Source: Vulcanisaeta sp. JCM 14467
GTDB taxonomy: Archaea; Thermoproteota; Thermoprotei; Thermoproteales; Thermocladiaceae
NCBI RefSeq assembly: GCF_001316245.1
Contig: NZ_BBDM01000017.1
Span: 1-61,653, forward strand
Direction: 5' to 3'
DNA: 61,653 nt
Shown here: positions 59,175 through 61,653 of the stretch, in pieces
Numbering within the stretch: position 1 is the first letter of the stretch
Layout of the letters: every line of letters starts with the position of its first letter
Position numbers and translations under genes: made by a program
The notes under the pieces: model-generated
Databases searched by the model: none
Told to the model about the DNA's origin: nothing
Seen by the model: only the letters and a program-made list of their open reading frames with translations

Positions 59175-60364
59175 ATAACGACACCCACTTGGTGCCTTCA
59201 TACTCCTCTAGCACGTCCTGATAAACCTTCTTGGTCCACCTGGCGATTCGGTCCCACGTATACCACCTAAGCACTGAGTCTCTTGCGTTACGGGCTATGT
59301 TCCTCCTCAACTCATCATTACTGAGCAGTACCTTAGCCGCGTTTACTATTTCATCAACATTGTTTGGCGATACCTTAACCCCATTGTACCAATCACGGAC
59401 AATCTCATCAGGTCCGCCAATCCTGGTCGTGATTACGGCTGAACCTGCTGCCATGGCCTCGAGTATGGTTATTCCAAAGGCTCATACCTACTGGGTAGTA
59501 TCGCCAGGTCCGAGACCTTCAGTATTGAGTAAAGCGTCTCATCATCAACCCTCCCCGTGAAATAAGCCTTATTCCAAATGCCCCAATCATGTGCTAGCCC
59601 CATTAGGTATTCCCTCATCGGTCCATCACCAACGACCAAGAGCTTAAGGTTCCAATCCCACTTCAATAGCTCCTTAAATGCAGCCAGTACTAGGTCAGGC
59701 CCTTTTTCATGAACGAGCCTACCAACGAAGACTATAATCTTCTCACTGGGCATTGCATACAAGTCCCTAAAACCAGGTCTCACCTTAACTGAGTCTATGT
59801 AAGATATGTCAATGCCGTTGGGTATCATTATTAGCTTGTCCTTTGGGACCCCATGCACTGCCGAGACCTCATTCAGCATGTAATTGCTGCAGACTATTAC
59901 CTTCCAAGCCTCGTAGGTCGTTCTCCACTCCCATGAATGAATAATGAACTGCTCCTCATCATGAATGCCGCCGCGCCTACCAGCCTCGGTGGCGTGAATA
60001 GTGGCTATCAGGGGCTTATGTAGTAAATGCTTGAGTGCAATGCCTGCTGGTCCCGTTAGCCAGTCATGAACGTGTATCAAATCGAACTTCCACTCGTCAT
60101 ATAGCCTTAAGGCTTCTTCGATCATCTCCTCATTGAAGTTTAGAACCCACGTTATGAAGCCCGTGGACCTAAACCTAAATGGATCAACCCTCCTAACGTG
60201 AACACCCCCAATCTCCTCGGAAGGCGGTGAGCCGGGTAATGCAATGCTCATTACGGTAACGTCAACATCATCCATCACCAAATGCTTCGTAATGTGATAA
60301 ACATGACGCCCCAGCCCACCAACATGTGAGGCGGATACTCCCAGGACAGGTGAAGAACACGCAT
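59170..60364 (-). CDS. GT4/GT5-type glycosyltransferase, glycogen-synthase-like (two frameshifts)
   Basis: From ATG 60364: MRVLHLSWEYPPHMLVGW. A shift near 60300 leads to DDVDVTVMSIALPGSPPSEE. The main frame has FDLIHVHDWLTGPAGIALKH and IMIPNGIDI, and GRLVHEKGPDLVLAAF. A second shift near 59462, inside the E-x7-E donor-binding motif (SRYEPLE), leads to GGPDEIVRDWYNGVKV and the C-terminus. About 395-400 residues. The N-terminal and HDW motifs fit archaeal glycogen-synthase-like enzymes using nucleotide-activated glucose; another hexose transferase is possible. Confidence 0.85.
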
Positions 60365-60439
60365 TACCACGGGTATTACCTCAACACACTCATTTAAAAG
60401 CAAGATTATACGATGAAGTAATTGATAGACAACCGTGTA

Positions 60440-60455
60440 ATAAAATTTAAAATTA
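60440..60455 (+). promoter_or_regulatory. TATA box of adkA
   Basis: aaaatttaaaattaa lies about 15-30 bp before the candidate start codons at 60463 (GTG) and 60475 (GTG). The distance fits the second start better for a leaderless transcript. Confidence 0.4.
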
Positions 60456-60462
60456 ATGTGAG

Positions 60463-61074
60463 GTGTCTTACCACGTGAAGATCGTACTCGTCGCAGTGCC
60501 AGGTAGTGGTAAGTCAACGACGCTGAAGTTCGTTAAAGAAATGCTTCCTGATATATCGATAGTTAATTACGGCGATTACATGCTCGAAATTGCCAAGAGA
60601 CAGTACGGAATCACCAATAGGGATGATATGAGGAAGAAGTTACCCGTGGAGGAGTATAGGAAGGTTCAGGAGTTCGCTGCTGAGGAGATTGCCAGGTTGC
60701 CCGGGGATGTAATCATAGATACCCATGCAAGTATTAAGGTTCAGGGTGGTTTTTACCCGGGTCTCCCTGACAGGATAATAACGAAGTTGAGACCTGACGC
60801 TATAGTGCTCATGGAGTTCAACCCAAAGGACATAATCGAGAGGAGGGCCAAGGACGTGGGGCTTAGGGATAGGGAACAGGAGACGCCTGAGGATATCGAG
60901 CTACATCAACTGGCAAATAGGTATTACGCCTTCGCGGCTGCGAATGCCGGTGAATGCGCGGTCTACATACTGGACTTCAGGAATAAACCGCAGTCAAGGC
61001 CGTTCGAGCATGCGGAAATAGCGGCGAAGTTCATTGTTGACTTAATAATGAGGAATAGGGGTGCTAAGCAGTAG
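60463..61074 (+). CDS. adkA: Archaeal adenylate kinase (AdkA type)
   Basis: It interconverts AMP, ADP and ATP. The P-loop VAVPGSGKSTTLKF is at about 9-22 from the GTG at 60463. INYGDYMLEIAK-like and IIDTHASIKVQGGFYPGLP (AMP site) follow, and DIIERRAKDVGLRDREQET is the lid arginine region. The length, about 200 residues, matches archaeal trimeric adenylate kinases. The start may be the GTG at 60475, 4 codons further, given the TATA box. The frame is intact. Confidence 0.92.
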   Translation: MSYHVKIVLVAVPGSGKSTTLKFVKEMLPDISIVNYGDYMLEIAKRQYGITNRDDMRKKLPVEEYRKVQEFAAEEIARLPGDVIIDTHASIKVQGGFYPGLPDRIITKLRPDAIVLMEFNPKDIIERRAKDVGLRDREQETPEDIELHQLANRYYAFAAANAGECAVYILDFRNKPQSRPFEHAEIAAKFIVDLIMRNRGAKQ

Positions 61075-61135
61075 CCTTCATTATTAAGGCGCGTGGACCA
61101 CGGCAGTCACCATGAAGCCGGCACGGTCAAAATGA

Positions 61136-61653
61136 TCAGGAGTACTTTATTTTGATTTCGCCTGTTGAGAGGTTAGTAGAATCTAACACCGCGGCTGTCT
61201 TCTCTGTGGGTGTTAGTCGCTTGAGGTGCTTGATTATGACTTGCCTTCTCTTCTCGTCTTTGACTCTATGGTATTTTCGACATAACACCTCGATAACTTG
61301 TGCCTTAATGTCTCTTCGTATTTTTCAAACACGTACATGGGTATTATAACGGCTAAGTATTTACCATTACTATTAACGCGGGCGTGAAACTCATTACCGT
61401 AATTGACTTTCAGCGCATTAATAACTTCATCAGTCTCAACACCATCCCTAGCCCTATGCTCCAACACAATAGTACTATCATGAACCTTTACTGTGAATCC
61501 GTAACCGGCCACGTTTACCTGCATCTCACCCCTCCTGAACTTCATCTCCATCTCTGCAATCCTCCTTAGATTGACCCACTTCTCGAAGTTTAGGGCATCG
61601 AATATGTCATGCAGTATGGGCGGCAGGACACTAATCATCGCCCTTGCCAAGCC
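61136..61653 (-). CDS. PaRep2b-family protein, third copy (5' part beyond window)
   Basis: The visible C-terminal region closely follows the 47.9-kb copy: LARAMISVLPPILHDIFDAL, EMQVNVAGYGFTVKV and, after a shift near 61310, AQVIEVLCRKYHRVKDEKRR and HLKRLTPTEKTAAV. It ends at 61136. The DNA is also similar to the intact copy over most of this stretch (by eye well above 80%), so this is a recent duplicate. The N-terminal two thirds lie outside the window. Confidence 0.75.

Overview
The window comes from a hyperthermophilic crenarchaeon of the order Thermoproteales, most likely close to Vulcanisaeta or Caldivirga. The evidence is an archaeal informational gene set (L24e, S27ae, aIF-2/eIF5B type, archaeal adenylate kinase, proteasome beta, deoxyhypusine synthase, XPD-type helicase). 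It also includes leaderless genes behind TATA boxes, a tRNA-Thr with an intron inside the 5' anticodon stem (typical of Thermoproteales), PaRep2-type repeat proteins and candidate C/D box sRNAs. The genus is inference.

A dominant technical feature is that about 25 genes, including indispensable ones (infB, dys, psmB, truD), are broken by single-base indels that can be joined by moving one frame. At several sites the lost or added base is obvious, for example an extra T in the run near 20340. I read these as sequencing or assembly errors and annotate each such gene as one CDS; the true decayed genes are listed as pseudogenes.

Layout. 1-2.7 kb: two divergent exported proteins, tRNA-Thr and an unknown gene. 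2.7-7.1 kb: truD, dephospho-CoA kinase, a riboflavin-pathway reductase and a retropepsin-like protease. 7.2-14.3 kb: an exported protein, DUF72, DUF364 and DUF6884-like genes, and two transporters. 14.3-20 kb: a short acyl-CoA metabolism cluster (amidohydrolase, acyl-CoA synthetase, acyl-CoA dehydrogenase, and a 4-hydroxybutyryl-CoA dehydratase/HpaB-fold enzyme lacking the Fe-S cysteines). 20-25.5 kb: a DUF4143-type ATPase, an AT-rich island with a decayed PaRep2 module, and a second exported protein paralogous to the one at 7.2 kb. 25.5-31.3 kb: infB and a DUF58/transglutaminase-like/DUF4129-like envelope cluster. 31.3-37.6 kb: L24e, NUDIX, endonuclease III, proteasome beta, FKBP, a DUF131 pair and an aminotransferase. 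37.6-43.9 kb: a surface protein, a PaRep2a-like gene, pyrG, a pilin-like protein, deoxyhypusine synthase and an aKMT-like methyltransferase. 44-47.8 kb: a compact minus-strand operon of a HerA-like ATPase, a winged-helix protein, a membrane M48 protease and a small unknown protein. 47.8-49.8 kb: an aminotransferase gene remnant and an intact PaRep2b/PaRep2a-like pair. 49.9-56.3 kb: ThiR-like regulator, FHA protein, small wHTH proteins, TatD and XPD-like helicase. 56.3-61 kb: ATP-grasp ligase, UbiD, S27ae, glycosyltransferase and adenylate kinase. 61.1 kb to the end: a third PaRep2b gene cut by the edge.

The most interesting signals are: the divergent PaRep2a-like/PaRep2b module present in intact, decayed and solo forms; the possibly membrane-tethered HerA-like ATPase operon with an M48 protease; candidate C/D box sRNAs in intergenic gaps; an exact 38-bp copy of the inside of an FHA gene lying 1.5 kb away; a 36-bp dispersed repeat at 46.2 and 56.3 kb; and several enzymes that have lost their catalytic or cluster residues.
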